64,000 nt of DNA from Niveispirillum sp. GTDB lineage: Bacteria > Pseudomonadota > Alphaproteobacteria > Azospirillales > Azospirillaceae. The notes beneath the pieces were generated by a model that was not told the DNA's origin, ran no database searches, and worked only from the letters and a program-made list of their open reading frames with translations. Shown here one piece after another: positions 55,387 through 64,000 of this stretch. The stretch covers positions 62,001 to 126,000 of the forward strand of contig NZ_JAGOGJ010000001.1 in the NCBI RefSeq assembly GCF_017996735.1. The letters are read 5' to 3'. Numbering within the stretch: position 1 is the stretch's first letter; each line of letters opens with the position of its first letter. The position numbers were made by a program, and so were the translations under genes.

Positions 55387-58300
55387 TTGAATACCGCACT
55401 GGTCCGCGATGTCGCGACGCTGGATGACCGTTATCGCGTCAATGACGGCTGGGTCTACATGACCGGCATACAGGCCCTGGTGCGTCTGCCTTTGCAGCAG
55501 CGGGCGCGCGACGCGGCGGCCGGATGGAACACGGGCGGCTACATTTCGGGATATCGCGGCTCCCCCTTGGGTCGCTACGACATGGAACTGTGGGCGGCGC
55601 AGAAGGAGCTGAAGGACGCAAACGTGGTGTTCCGCGCCGGCCTGAACGAGGATCTGGCGGCCACGGCCATCTGGGGCTCGCAATATGTCGGCACATTTCC
55701 GGGTGCGCAGGTGGATGGCGTTTTCGGCATCTGGTACGGCAAGGGGCCGGGCGTGGACCGTTCGGGTGACGTGCTGCGCCATGCCAACCATGCCGGTACC
55801 TCGCCCAAGGGCGGCGTGCTGTGTCTGGCCGGTGATGATCATGGCGCCAAAAGCTCCTCGGTCGCGAATTTCTCCGATCCGATCTTCATGGCGGTGGGCA
55901 TGCCGGTGCTCTATCCGTCCACCACGCAAGAACTGCTGGAATACGGTCTGCATGGCATTGCCATGAGCCGCTTCTCCGGCTGCTGGGTCGGCATGAAGGT
56001 CGTGACCGATGTCGTCGAAGGCGGCGGGTCGGTCTATGTCGGGGCCGATGCGCCTTCCATCATTCTGCCTGAGGTGCCAAGCCAGCCCAAGGACATGTTT
56101 GGCACAGGCTATCACATCCGTGGCTTCGACCTGCCGCTGCCCCAGGAAGACCGGCTGTATAACCACAAGCATGGTGCCGTGATGGCCTATGCGCGGGCCA
56201 ACCGGATCAACCAGATCGTGGCGGCACCGGAGGGTGCCGGTGTTGGGATCATCGCGGCGGGCAAGGCCTGGCAGGACGTGCTGCAGGCACTGGGGCGCGA
56301 CCGGGAGGCGGTCGGCGGAGGGCAGGCACGCTTTACCGACTTGAAGCTGTTGAAGATCGGCATGGTCTGGCCGCTGGACCCCGAGATCATCCGGGAATTC
56401 GCCAAGGGCCTGCACACCATCGTCGTGGTGGAGGAGAAGCGGCCGGTCCTGGAGGATCAGGTGCGCACCATCCTCTATGGTCAGGCGAACGCACCGCGTC
56501 TGGTAGGCAAGCTGTTCGCGGGCGGCCTGTTCGAAGCGGGGCCGGCCGACATCGCCTTTCCCAATGCAAACGAGATATCGCCCACGCGGGTCGCCACTGT
56601 GCTGGCGCGGGTGCTGGGTCGCGATATGCTGGCACCTGCACAGGCAGCCTCCACGCTGGCAAAGGCGCCCATCCCGTCACGCCAACCGGGCTTCTGCTCC
56701 GGCTGTCCGCATAACCGCTCGACCAAGGTGCCCGATGGCAGCCGGGCGCTGGCCGGGATCGGATGCCATGGCATGGCCATGCTGACCAACCCGAAGCAGA
56801 CCACCACCATATCGCATATGGGGGCCGAAGGGGTGATGTGGCTGGGTCAGCAGCCTTTCACCGCCGAACGCCACGTCTTCGCCAATATCGGCGATGGCAC
56901 GCTGGCGCATTCGGGCTATCTGGCCATCCGCCAGGCGGTGGCGGCGAAAGTGCCGATCACCTACAAGGTTCTCTATAACGGCTTTGTCTCCATGACCGGG
57001 GGACAGCAGGTTGAGGGCAATCTCAGCCCGCCGCAAATCCTGGCCGGTTTCGCCGCCGAAGGCATCGCCAAGATGGCGGTGGTCACGGATGAGCCGGAAC
57101 GCTATGCAGGCGTAACCCTGCCGACGGGGGTCACCGTGCACCATCGCACGGCCCTGGATGCCGTGCAGCGCGAGTTCCGCGAATATCCCGACGTCTCGGT
57201 GATCCTCTATGATCAGGCCTGCGCGACGGAGCGGCGACGCCTGCGCAAGCGGGGCAAGCTGCCCGATCCTGATCGGCGCCTGTTCATCAATGCGGCCGTC
57301 TGCGAAGGCTGTGGGGATTGCGGTGTGGCGTCGAACTGCATGTCGGTCGAACCGCTGGAAACCGAACTGGGCCGAAAGCGGCGCATCAACCAGGGTTCCT
57401 GCAACAAGGACTTTTCCTGTGTGGAGGGCTTCTGCCCCAGCTTCGTAACGGTTGAGGGCGGCAGACCACGGCGGGGGAGCACGGCCGGCACCGTTGCGGC
57501 GTCAAAGCCCGAATATTCCAAACCTTTGCCCGAACCCGTCATCCTGCCGCTGCGGCAAACCCACAGCGTGCTGATCTGTGGCATCGGCGGTACGGGGGTG
57601 GTGACCATCGGCCAGACCCTGGCCATGGCGGCCCATATCGAGGGTCTGTATAGCTCCAACCTGGACGTGACCGGGCTCTCGCAGAAATATGGCGCCGTGA
57701 CGTCGCATGTGCGCTTCGCACCCCAAGCCCAGATGCTGCACGCAACGCGCATCGCTGAGGGGGAGGCCGATGCCTTGATCGGCTGCGACCTGATCGTGGC
57801 GGCCTCCGACGATGCGCTTTCACGCCTGCCGCCCGGTCATGGACGCGCGGTGGTGAGCACGGACCTTGTGCCCACCAATGATTTCGCCCGCAACCCAGAC
57901 TGGCAGATCGACCCCAAGGCGCTGATCGTGCGGATCGAGACGGCGGTCGGTAATGTCGGTCTGGTGCTGGTCGATGCCCAGCGGCTGGCGGCGGCCCTGG
58001 TCGGCGACCCGATCGGGGTGAACATGTTCCTGCTGGGTCTGGCCTGGCAGCGCGGGCTGATCCCGTTGAGCGCGGCGGCGATCGAGCGGGCCATAGAGTT
58101 GAACGGCGCCGCCGTGCCCATGAACAAGCAGGCCTTCTTGTGGGGGCGCCGCGCCGCCCACGACCTGCCGGCGGTTGAGCGTTACATTCAGGCCCAGCAG
58201 CCCGGTCAGGTCGTGACGCCGCTGCCGCCGCAAAGCCGGAGCCTCGACCAGATCATCGCGCATCGCGTCGAGCATCTGCGTGCGCATAGCGGCGAGGCGC

Positions 58301-58893
58301 ATGTGGCCAAATACCTGGCCCTGGTGGAAAAGGTGCGCAAGCTGGAAGCCGGCGTCACGGATGCTGACGCGCTGGCCCGGGCGGTGGCGCATAATTATCA
58401 TCGCCTGCTGGCGACCAAGGATGAGTGGGAGGTTGCGCGTCTCTACACGCATCCTGACTTCCGTTCCGCGTTGGAGAAGGAGTTCGAGGGGCCGATCCGG
58501 CTCCGCTTCCACCTGGGGGCCTGGCCCTTCGCAAAGCGTGATCCCCATACCGGCAAGCCGATCAAGGGCGAGGCGGGGCCCTGGGTCCTGCAGGCCATGA
58601 AAATCATGGCGTGTCTGCGGGGCCTGCGGGGAAGCTGGCTGGATCCATTCCGCAACAATGCGGAGCGCGTGCTCGACCGCCAGATTCTGACGCAGTACGA
58701 GGCCGACATGGATGCGGCGGTGACCGACCTCAACCCGTCGACGCTGGGGATCGTCACCCAGATCGCGTCGCTGCCGCAATCGATCCGGGGTTATGGACAT
58801 GTCCGGCAGGCGCAGGCCGACATTGCGGCGGCGAAGCGTGAAAAGCTGCTGGGCCAGTTGGATGAGGCGCGCCGGCAACGAACCGCAGCGTGA
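55387..58893 (+). CDS. Indolepyruvate ferredoxin oxidoreductase family protein (fused)
   Basis: 1168 residues. The fused single-chain 2-oxoacid:ferredoxin oxidoreductase runs from an N-terminal thiamine-binding core (ETN-type GYRGSPLGRYDMEL, EDLAATAIWGSQ, CLAGDDHGAKSSS), through PGFCSGCPHNRST, to Fe-S cysteines near residues 639 and 672 (CEGCGDCGVASNC, CNKDFSCVEGFC). The gamma-type domain follows (CGIGGTGVVTIGQTLAMAAHIEGL, GLSQKYGAVTSHVR). It decarboxylates an aryl- or branched 2-oxo acid to the acyl-CoA, giving electrons to ferredoxin. TTG 55387 is the start, after GGGAGACAGACT. Its place after an IlvD/EDD dehydratase suggests it uses that product. Confidence 0.93.
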   Translation: MNTALVRDVATLDDRYRVNDGWVYMTGIQALVRLPLQQRARDAAAGWNTGGYISGYRGSPLGRYDMELWAAQKELKDANVVFRAGLNEDLAATAIWGSQYVGTFPGAQVDGVFGIWYGKGPGVDRSGDVLRHANHAGTSPKGGVLCLAGDDHGAKSSSVANFSDPIFMAVGMPVLYPSTTQELLEYGLHGIAMSRFSGCWVGMKVVTDVVEGGGSVYVGADAPSIILPEVPSQPKDMFGTGYHIRGFDLPLPQEDRLYNHKHGAVMAYARANRINQIVAAPEGAGVGIIAAGKAWQDVLQALGRDREAVGGGQARFTDLKLLKIGMVWPLDPEIIREFAKGLHTIVVVEEKRPVLEDQVRTILYGQANAPRLVGKLFAGGLFEAGPADIAFPNANEISPTRVATVLARVLGRDMLAPAQAASTLAKAPIPSRQPGFCSGCPHNRSTKVPDGSRALAGIGCHGMAMLTNPKQTTTISHMGAEGVMWLGQQPFTAERHVFANIGDGTLAHSGYLAIRQAVAAKVPITYKVLYNGFVSMTGGQQVEGNLSPPQILAGFAAEGIAKMAVVTDEPERYAGVTLPTGVTVHHRTALDAVQREFREYPDVSVILYDQACATERRRLRKRGKLPDPDRRLFINAAVCEGCGDCGVASNCMSVEPLETELGRKRRINQGSCNKDFSCVEGFCPSFVTVEGGRPRRGSTAGTVAASKPEYSKPLPEPVILPLRQTHSVLICGIGGTGVVTIGQTLAMAAHIEGLYSSNLDVTGLSQKYGAVTSHVRFAPQAQMLHATRIAEGEADALIGCDLIVAASDDALSRLPPGHGRAVVSTDLVPTNDFARNPDWQIDPKALIVRIETAVGNVGLVLVDAQRLAAALVGDPIGVNMFLLGLAWQRGLIPLSAAAIERAIELNGAAVPMNKQAFLWGRRAAHDLPAVERYIQAQQPGQVVTPLPPQSRSLDQIIAHRVEHLRAHSGEAHVAKYLALVEKVRKLEAGVTDADALARAVAHNYHRLLATKDEWEVARLYTHPDFRSALEKEFEGPIRLRFHLGAWPFAKRDPHTGKPIKGEAGPWVLQAMKIMACLRGLRGSWLDPFRNNAERVLDRQILTQYEADMDAAVTDLNPSTLGIVTQIASLPQSIRGYGHVRQAQADIAAAKREKLLGQLDEARRQRTAA

Positions 58894-58976
58894 GCTTGCC
58901 TGCGGGCCTCCCTTCGGTTTCGGGGGGCATACCGGTAACCAATATCAATCAAAATAATCAAAGGGGAGTTCTGATC

Positions 58977-60776
58977 ATGACCGGCAAGATCGTCAGGATC
59001 GGTGGGGCTTCCGGCTTCTGGGGCGACAGCATGGTCGGTGCGCCTCAGTTGGTGGCGTCCGGGATGATCGATTATCTGGTGTTCGATTATCTGGCGGAGA
59101 CCACCATGGCCATCCTGGCCGCCATGCGTGCGAAGAAGCCGGACATGGGCTATGCCACCGACTTCGTCGATACCGCGATGCGCCTGGTGTTACCGGACGT
59201 GATGAAGCGCGGGATCAAGGTCATCGCCAATGCCGGGGGCATCAACCCGCAAGGCTGCGCAGATGCTCTGGCCGCGCTCGCCGCATCAATGGGCCTGTCG
59301 CCCCGGATCGCCGTTGTAGAGGGCGATGACGTAAGCGGCCTCATGGCCACGCTGCGCGAAGAGGGCGTGCGCGACATGTTCACCGGCGAGGCCTTGCCAC
59401 CGCGTGTGTTGAGCGCCAATGCTTATCTAGGGGCCTTCCCGGTGGCGCATGCGCTGGCGGCGGGTGCCGACATCGTTATCACCGGTCGCGGCGTGGACAG
59501 TGCCGTGACGGTGGGGGCATTGATCCATGAATTCGGATGGACCCCGGCGGATTATGATCGGCTGGCCGGTGGCAGCTTGGCGGGACACATCATCGAATGC
59601 GGCTGTCAGGCTACCGGTGGTCTGTTCACCGATTGGCAGCGCGTTCCCGACTGGTCCCGGATCGGCTATCCGATCATCGCGTGCGCTGAGGATGGCAGCT
59701 TCGAGCTGACCAAGGCCGAGGAGACAGGCGGGTTGATCGACCGGGCCTGCGTGATCGAACAGATGCTCTATGAGATCGGCGATCCCGGCGCCTATCTGCT
59801 GCCCGATGTTAGCTGCGACTTCCGCCATGTCGCTGTTGAACAGGTAGCGCCCGACCGCGTGCGCGTCAGCGGTGCGCGGGGCCGCATGCCGACCAGCACC
59901 TATAAGGTTTCCGCCACCCAGCTTGACGGTTATCGCTGTGCCGGAATGACGGCGATCGTGGGCATCGACGCACAGGCCAAGGCGCAACGTACCGCCGACG
60001 CGATTGTCGAGCGCACACGGGAAATTTTCCGGCAGAGCGGTCTACCCGACTACACCAATGTCCAGATCGAGTTCTTCGGCTGCGAATGGCTGTATGGGGC
60101 CAATTCGCGCGCGCGCGATGCCCGCGAAGTGATGGTGCGCATCGTCGTCGATCATGCCGACAAGAAGGCGCTTGAGATTTTTGCCCGCGAGATTGCGGCG
60201 GCGGGCACCTCCTGGTCGCCCGGCACGACGATGCCAGCCGGCGGACGGCCGTCACCGTCCCCGCTCATCAAACCGCTATCCTTCCTGCTGGACAAGGGCC
60301 GTGTGCCGGTGGGCGTCCGTCTGGATGGCGTCACGACCCTGATCAACATCCCGGCTGCTGCCGCCCCGGTCTTCGCGGCCGAGGATGTGCCCGGCGGCCC
60401 TGACGCCTGGATTGATCCCCCCGGCGAGTCACAGGTGGATATCCCGCTGGTCCGTCTGGCCTGGGCGCGCAGTGGCGACAAGGGCAATATCGCCAATATC
60501 GGTGTCATCGCGCGCCGGCCGGAATGGCTCCCGCTGCTTTGGTCCCGGCTGACACCCGACGCGGTGGGGGCCTGTTTCGCCCATATGGTGAAGGGGCCTG
60601 TCGAGCGCTTTTATCTGCCGGGCACGGCGTCGCTGAACCTGGTGATGCATGATGCGCTGGGCGGCGGCGGGCCCGCGTCGGCGCGGTTCGACCCGCTGGG
60701 CAAGGGCAATGCGCAAATCCTTCTCGATATGCCTATCCGCGTTCCGTCGTCATTGGCGGCCGAAATTAGCCAGTAA
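58977..60776 (+). CDS. AtuA family protein (acyclic terpene utilization), DUF1446 plus ferredoxin-fold domain
   Basis: 599 residues. The N-terminal DUF1446 domain (residues 1-450) shows KIVRIGGASGFWGDS, DYLVFDYLAETTMAIL, VIANAGGINPQGCADAL and VITGRGVDSAVTVGALIHEFGW. A C-terminal AtuA-like ferredoxin-fold domain of about 110 residues follows (VRLAWARSGDKGNIANIGVIARRPEWLP, FYLPGTASLNLVMHDALGGGG). AtuA is needed for growth on citronellol or geraniol in pseudomonads, but its reaction is not known. ATG 58977 follows AAGGGGAG. With the carboxylase, acyl-CoA dehydrogenase and hydratase genes it points to an Atu/Liu-type route. Confidence 0.92.
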   Translation: MTGKIVRIGGASGFWGDSMVGAPQLVASGMIDYLVFDYLAETTMAILAAMRAKKPDMGYATDFVDTAMRLVLPDVMKRGIKVIANAGGINPQGCADALAALAASMGLSPRIAVVEGDDVSGLMATLREEGVRDMFTGEALPPRVLSANAYLGAFPVAHALAAGADIVITGRGVDSAVTVGALIHEFGWTPADYDRLAGGSLAGHIIECGCQATGGLFTDWQRVPDWSRIGYPIIACAEDGSFELTKAEETGGLIDRACVIEQMLYEIGDPGAYLLPDVSCDFRHVAVEQVAPDRVRVSGARGRMPTSTYKVSATQLDGYRCAGMTAIVGIDAQAKAQRTADAIVERTREIFRQSGLPDYTNVQIEFFGCEWLYGANSRARDAREVMVRIVVDHADKKALEIFAREIAAAGTSWSPGTTMPAGGRPSPSPLIKPLSFLLDKGRVPVGVRLDGVTTLINIPAAAAPVFAAEDVPGGPDAWIDPPGESQVDIPLVRLAWARSGDKGNIANIGVIARRPEWLPLLWSRLTPDAVGACFAHMVKGPVERFYLPGTASLNLVMHDALGGGGPASARFDPLGKGNAQILLDMPIRVPSSLAAEISQ

Positions 60777-60783
60777 TCGCAAG
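60768..60783 (+). repeat. 16-base direct repeat, right copy
   Basis: AGCCAGTAATCGCAAG, overlapping the last codons and stop of the AtuA-family gene, identical to 53471-53486. The other copy lies before the IlvD/EDD gene. Confidence 0.6.
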
Positions 60784-60803
60784 CCATCGCGACCGGCATG
60801 ACC

Positions 60804-60814
60804 TACCGTCGGTA
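60804..60814. promoter_or_regulatory. TACCG-T-CGGTA palindrome before TonB receptor
   Basis: An 11-base perfect dyad 66 bases upstream of the TonB receptor start, in the 104-base gap after the AtuA gene. It shares ACCG/CGGT ends with the dyad before the first receptor (7748-7763). It may be an operator. Binder unknown. Confidence 0.3.
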
Positions 60815-60880
60815 AATCAGAAGAAATCACACAATCGTCCACAGGCTGGACGAAAAGTGTCAAGTTTTGGGGAGGAATAA

Positions 60881-63259
60881 ATGATCCGACATAAGAAGAA
60901 CGCCGTTCTGCTGACCTGTTCGGCCCTGGCGCTCACCATGACATCGCAGGTCAGTGCCCAGGAGGCGCGGCCGGCCTCGGCTGCCGTAGAGCCGGTGGTG
61001 CTTGAGGAAATTGTGGTCACCGCACAGAAGCGCTCCGAGCGCCTGAGCGACGTCGGTATGGCCATTACCGCCGTGACGGGCGATCAGTTGCACCTCCAGA
61101 ATATCCGTGACGTGAACGGGCTGGTGAAGATCGACCCCAGCTTCGTCGTGACCGAGAGCAATTACGGGGCACCGGTCTATTCGATCCGCGGGATCAATTA
61201 TAATGACTATTCGCTGTCGGCCAGCCCGACCGTCAGCGTCTACCAGGACGAGGTGCCATACTCCTATCCGGCGCTGACCAAGAGCGCCACGCTCGACATG
61301 CAGCGGGTCGAGGTCCTGAAAGGTCCGCAAGGAACATTGTACGGGCAGAACGCGACCGGCGGCGCCATCAATTATATCGCGGCGAAACCCACTACCAGTT
61401 TGAAGGCGGGCGTCAATGCCACCTATCAGTCCTATAACGAGGTCAATCTTGCCGGCTTCGTCAGCGGTCCCCTGACCGACACGGTCGGTGCCCGCGTCGC
61501 CTTTGAAGCCAATCGGGGCGGGGCTTACCAGCACAGCTACAAGCGCGACGATACGCTGGGCGACAAGGAACTCTACAAGGCCCGCGCCATTTTCCAATTC
61601 GAGCCGTCTGACGACCTCCAGGCAACCCTCACGCTTAACGGGTTTCGCGACAAGTCGGAGAACCGCACCGGTCAGGTCTTCGCGTTCATTCCGACCCGCC
61701 CGCAGAATATCGCCAACGTACCGGGCCTGGGCGCGGTGACGCTCGCCCCGCACAGTAATCGGGCCACCGATTGGTTTACGGGGGTTCGGCCGCGACTGGA
61801 CCAGAAGTTCGGCCAGGTTTCCGGACGCGTCGAATATGGTTTGAGCGACACCGTCCGGCTGACATATCTGGGTTCGTATGAAAACTACAAGCAGCGCGAT
61901 ATTGCGGAACCGATTGGCGCGAATGTCGAACAGATCATCTACAATAATGGCGATGTCGAATCCGTGTTCCAGGAAGCCCGTCTGGGCGGGGAATTGGCCG
62001 ATGACCGGCTGAAATGGCTTGTCGGCGCCAATTATGCGCGCGATCTGGTTCACGAGGACCAGATTCAGAATTCAAAGGGGACAACGGCCGTCTATGCCTT
62101 CTATGCAGCGACCGGCAAGATCCAGACGGCCTTTGCCAATACCGGGCGCAACCTGTCTGTCAGCAAGGCGGGCTATGCCAATGTCGATTTCGATCTGTCG
62201 GATACGGTGAGTGTTCATGCCGGTGGCCGCTATACCTGGACCGACATCGACCATGGCGGCTGTACACGCGATGTCAACGGCGAGGCATATGCCGTCACCA
62301 ATTTTCTTCAGCAATCCCTTCAGAGCCGGGCGGGTATCAACAACTTCGTGCCGGCCGTGCCAGGTGGCTGCCTGACGCTGGGTCCGGGCCTGACCCCGAT
62401 CTATCTTGAGCAGGAACTTGACCAGGGGAATTTTTCCTGGCGGGCGGGGCTGGATTTCAAGCCGCAAGCGGGCACCTTGCTCTATGCCACGATCAGCAAA
62501 GGGTATAAGGCCGGCAGCTTCCCCAATATCACCGCCAACACATTCAGCCAGCTTCGGCCGGTTGAACAGGAATCCCTGCTTGCGTATGAAGCGGGCGTCA
62601 AATCGCGGGTGTTCGGCAATCTGGCTGAGATCGATGGAAGCGTATTCTATTACGACTACAAAAATAAGCAGCTTGCCGGGCGTGCGGTCGATCCGTTCGG
62701 ATTGTTCGGCGTCTTCAATCTGCTGGTCAATGTTCCCAAATCCCGCGTCTATGGCGCGGAGATGGGGTTGAAGGTGCGCCCGGCAACGGGACTGGTGGTC
62801 AAGGCGCAAGGCACCTACCTGAACTCACGGGTGCAGGGCGACACGCCCGGTTATGATGGTTTCGGTGTCGCAACCAATCTGGAGGGTTCATCCTTCCCGG
62901 ACGCACCAAAATATTCGCTGTTGATCGATGCCCAGCAGGATTTCGCGATTACGGGTGATCTGTCCGGCTTTGTCGGCGCCAACTACCGCTATCGTTCGGG
63001 TGCCCTGTCCGCGATGGCAACCTATACCGGGTTCACGTCGGGTGCGTACAGTTCGCCTTCGACCAGAGTGCCGGCCTATGGTCTGCTGGGCTTCCGTGTC
63101 GGCGTTGAATCGGGTGACGGCCGGTGGACTGCCCAGGTGTTCGGTGAGAATGTGACCAACAAATATTACATCACCAAAGCGCAGAAATTCAGCGACTTCG
63201 TCACCCGGTTCACCGGTGCTCCCGCCACCTACGGTGTGTCTGTCGGATACCGTTTTTGA
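60881..63259 (+). CDS. TonB-dependent outer-membrane receptor
   Basis: 792 residues. A signal peptide ends at VSAQ, followed by LEEIVVTAQKRSERL (TonB-box region). The plug has VEVLKGPQGTLYGQNATGGAINYIAAKP. The barrel ends in F (VGYRF). It is of the type common in sphingomonads and related groups for plant-derived or aromatic compounds. ATG 60881 follows GGGGAGGAATAA. It ends the plus-strand island genes and likely imports the island's substrate, which cannot be read from the barrel. Confidence 0.93.
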   Translation: MIRHKKNAVLLTCSALALTMTSQVSAQEARPASAAVEPVVLEEIVVTAQKRSERLSDVGMAITAVTGDQLHLQNIRDVNGLVKIDPSFVVTESNYGAPVYSIRGINYNDYSLSASPTVSVYQDEVPYSYPALTKSATLDMQRVEVLKGPQGTLYGQNATGGAINYIAAKPTTSLKAGVNATYQSYNEVNLAGFVSGPLTDTVGARVAFEANRGGAYQHSYKRDDTLGDKELYKARAIFQFEPSDDLQATLTLNGFRDKSENRTGQVFAFIPTRPQNIANVPGLGAVTLAPHSNRATDWFTGVRPRLDQKFGQVSGRVEYGLSDTVRLTYLGSYENYKQRDIAEPIGANVEQIIYNNGDVESVFQEARLGGELADDRLKWLVGANYARDLVHEDQIQNSKGTTAVYAFYAATGKIQTAFANTGRNLSVSKAGYANVDFDLSDTVSVHAGGRYTWTDIDHGGCTRDVNGEAYAVTNFLQQSLQSRAGINNFVPAVPGGCLTLGPGLTPIYLEQELDQGNFSWRAGLDFKPQAGTLLYATISKGYKAGSFPNITANTFSQLRPVEQESLLAYEAGVKSRVFGNLAEIDGSVFYYDYKNKQLAGRAVDPFGLFGVFNLLVNVPKSRVYGAEMGLKVRPATGLVVKAQGTYLNSRVQGDTPGYDGFGVATNLEGSSFPDAPKYSLLIDAQQDFAITGDLSGFVGANYRYRSGALSAMATYTGFTSGAYSSPSTRVPAYGLLGFRVGVESGDGRWTAQVFGENVTNKYYITKAQKFSDFVTRFTGAPATYGVSVGYRF

Positions 63260-63374
63260 TAGGGACGAACGCCAATGCGATGGAAGTGGTGCTCGTGCAT
63301 GTCCGTCGTCGACACAATGCAACGGCGCCGCTTTCATCGCTGGGAGGTGGCTATCGATGAACACAGTCCTCTCA

Positions 63375-63392
63375 ACCGGAAACTATTCCGGT
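63375..63392. terminator. Short inverted repeat between receptor and edge hydrolase
   Basis: ACCGGAA-ACTA-TTCCGGT, perfect 7-base arms, in the 183-base gap between convergent genes. No T-run follows on either strand, so a terminator role is weakly supported. Confidence 0.3.
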
Positions 63393-63442
63393 GACACAAA
63401 CACCCAACACCACACAAGTTGGTACAAGGTCCAAACCGACGG

Positions 63443-64000
63443 TTAGGCCGGGGCCAGGACATGATCTCGGATCAGACGGGCGATATGAACAATTCGTTCC
63501 ATCGAAATGCCGTGCCGCACCCCTGGCAGGATGGAAAGCCACGCGCCAGGGATCGCCCGAGCCAGAGACCGGCTGACCTCCAGCGAGATGATCGGGTCGA
63601 ATTCACCCTGCAGTACCAGGGTCGGCGCGCGGATATACGACAGCCGGTCCCGCAGGTCATGTCCCCTCAACGCCGCCATGCGCCGGTTTCCCGCCTCCGG
63701 TGACCGTTCGCAGAAACTGTCGGCCACCGCCTGCATCAGCGCCCGATCATGGTCGATGGCGTCGGGCGTGAAGAAATGTTCCATCACGAAGCGCCGGACC
63801 GCATCCGGGCCCCGATCCGCGACCGACGCCATGTCCGGTGCCTTGAACTGGTCGAAACAGGGAGCGGCAGCGCCAAGCGTCAGGGTCTTCACCCGTTTCG
63901 GATGCCGGATGGCCAGCGTCATTGCGACGGCGCCGCCATACGACGTGCCGAAAACATGGGCAGCACCATCACAGAGCTGTGCGATCAGGTCGGCCGCGTC
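63443..64000 (-). CDS. Alpha/beta hydrolase, N-terminus beyond window edge
   Basis: 185 C-terminal residues are in the window and the frame is open at base 64000. The nucleophile elbow FGTSYGGAVA is followed by MTLAIRHPKRVKTLTLG, the acid in LVLQGEFDPII and the histidine in GVRHGISMER. This is the 3-oxoadipate-enol-lactonase/esterase-like group of single-domain hydrolases. It probably cleaves an ester or lactone linked to the island's substrate. It converges on the TonB receptor. The N-terminal third and start are not visible. Confidence 0.88.
   Translation of the reverse strand, partial: DAADLIAQLCDGAAHVFGTSYGGAVAMTLAIRHPKRVKTLTLGAAAPCFDQFKAPDMASVADRGPDAVRRFVMEHFFTPDAIDHDRALMQAVADSFCERSPEAGNRRMAALRGHDLRDRLSYIRAPTLVLQGEFDPIISLEVSRSLARAIPGAWLSILPGVRHGISMERIVHIARLIRDHVLAPA

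Overview
The window is high-GC alphaproteobacterial chromosome. Its TonB-dependent receptors have EEIVVTAQ-type N-termini, ribosome-binding sites are clear purine-rich ones, and it carries a bacteriophytochrome/heme-oxygenase operon, a ccoNOQP cbb3 oxidase and many AraC regulators. This fits a free-living, plant- or soil-associated aerobe/microaerobe such as Azospirillaceae or a sphingomonad. The genus is inferred, not shown. No rRNA, tRNA, CRISPR array or intact mobile element was seen.

Layout. (1) 0-3.5 kb: an edge-truncated flavin monooxygenase, an AraC regulator and a Tat-exported M28-like protein. (2) 3.8-13.9 kb: a glycoside-use locus with an acyl-CoA ligase, TetR regulator, type-B carboxylesterase, TonB receptor, GH78 alpha-L-rhamnosidase-like enzyme and GPH sugar symporter. 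Two dyads in the receptor promoter are candidate operators. (3) 14.1-19.5 kb: a red/far-red light-sensing operon (bacteriophytochrome, single-domain response regulator, hybrid kinase, heme oxygenase). (4) 19.5-26.6 kb, minus strand: a polycistron running protoglobin, peroxiredoxin-like protein, catalase, ccoN, ccoO, ccoQ, ccoP, a 60-residue membrane protein and a DUF2189 membrane protein, joining O2 sensing or binding, peroxide defence and high-affinity respiration. (5) 26.8-34.1 kb: AraC, a DJ-1-like protein lacking the usual nucleophilic Cys, a Tat-exported beta-lactamase-fold hydrolase, a Tat-exported chloroperoxidase-like hydrolase, an isochorismatase-like hydrolase and a large winged-helix/ATPase regulator. 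Palindromes sit between these genes.

(6) 34.1-34.4 kb holds scars of two transposases (IS3-like and IS30-like). To their right lies a catabolic island that fills the rest of the window. One minus-strand operon (43.4 to 34.5 kb) encodes an acyl-CoA dehydrogenase, a TIGR03084-type DinB-like protein, a DUF2156 protein, both subunits of a biotin-dependent acyl-CoA carboxylase, an enoyl-CoA hydratase and a GlcD-like FAD dehydrogenase. Behind an AraC regulator, a second minus-strand operon (48.5 to 44.5 kb) encodes an FAH-family hydrolase, a tartrate-dehydratase-like enolase-superfamily enzyme and a CocE-type hydrolase. Divergent from it, on the plus strand, lie a malonate module (malonyl-CoA synthetase, malonyl-CoA decarboxylase, GntR regulator) and an AAHS transporter. 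These are followed by an IlvD/EDD dehydratase, an indolepyruvate-ferredoxin-oxidoreductase-type enzyme, an AtuA-family protein and a TonB receptor. At the right edge is the C-terminal part of an alpha/beta hydrolase.

Read together, the island could take up a natural product through the TonB receptor, cleave it by hydrolases, and dehydrate a polyhydroxy acid to a 2-oxo acid (IlvD/EDD). The 2-oxo acid would be decarboxylated to an acyl-CoA (IOR) and processed by dehydrogenation, biotin-dependent carboxylation and hydration, in the manner of leucine or acyclic-terpene (Atu/Liu) catabolism, with malonate salvage. The substrate cannot be read from sequence. This island is the best candidate here for an undescribed pathway.
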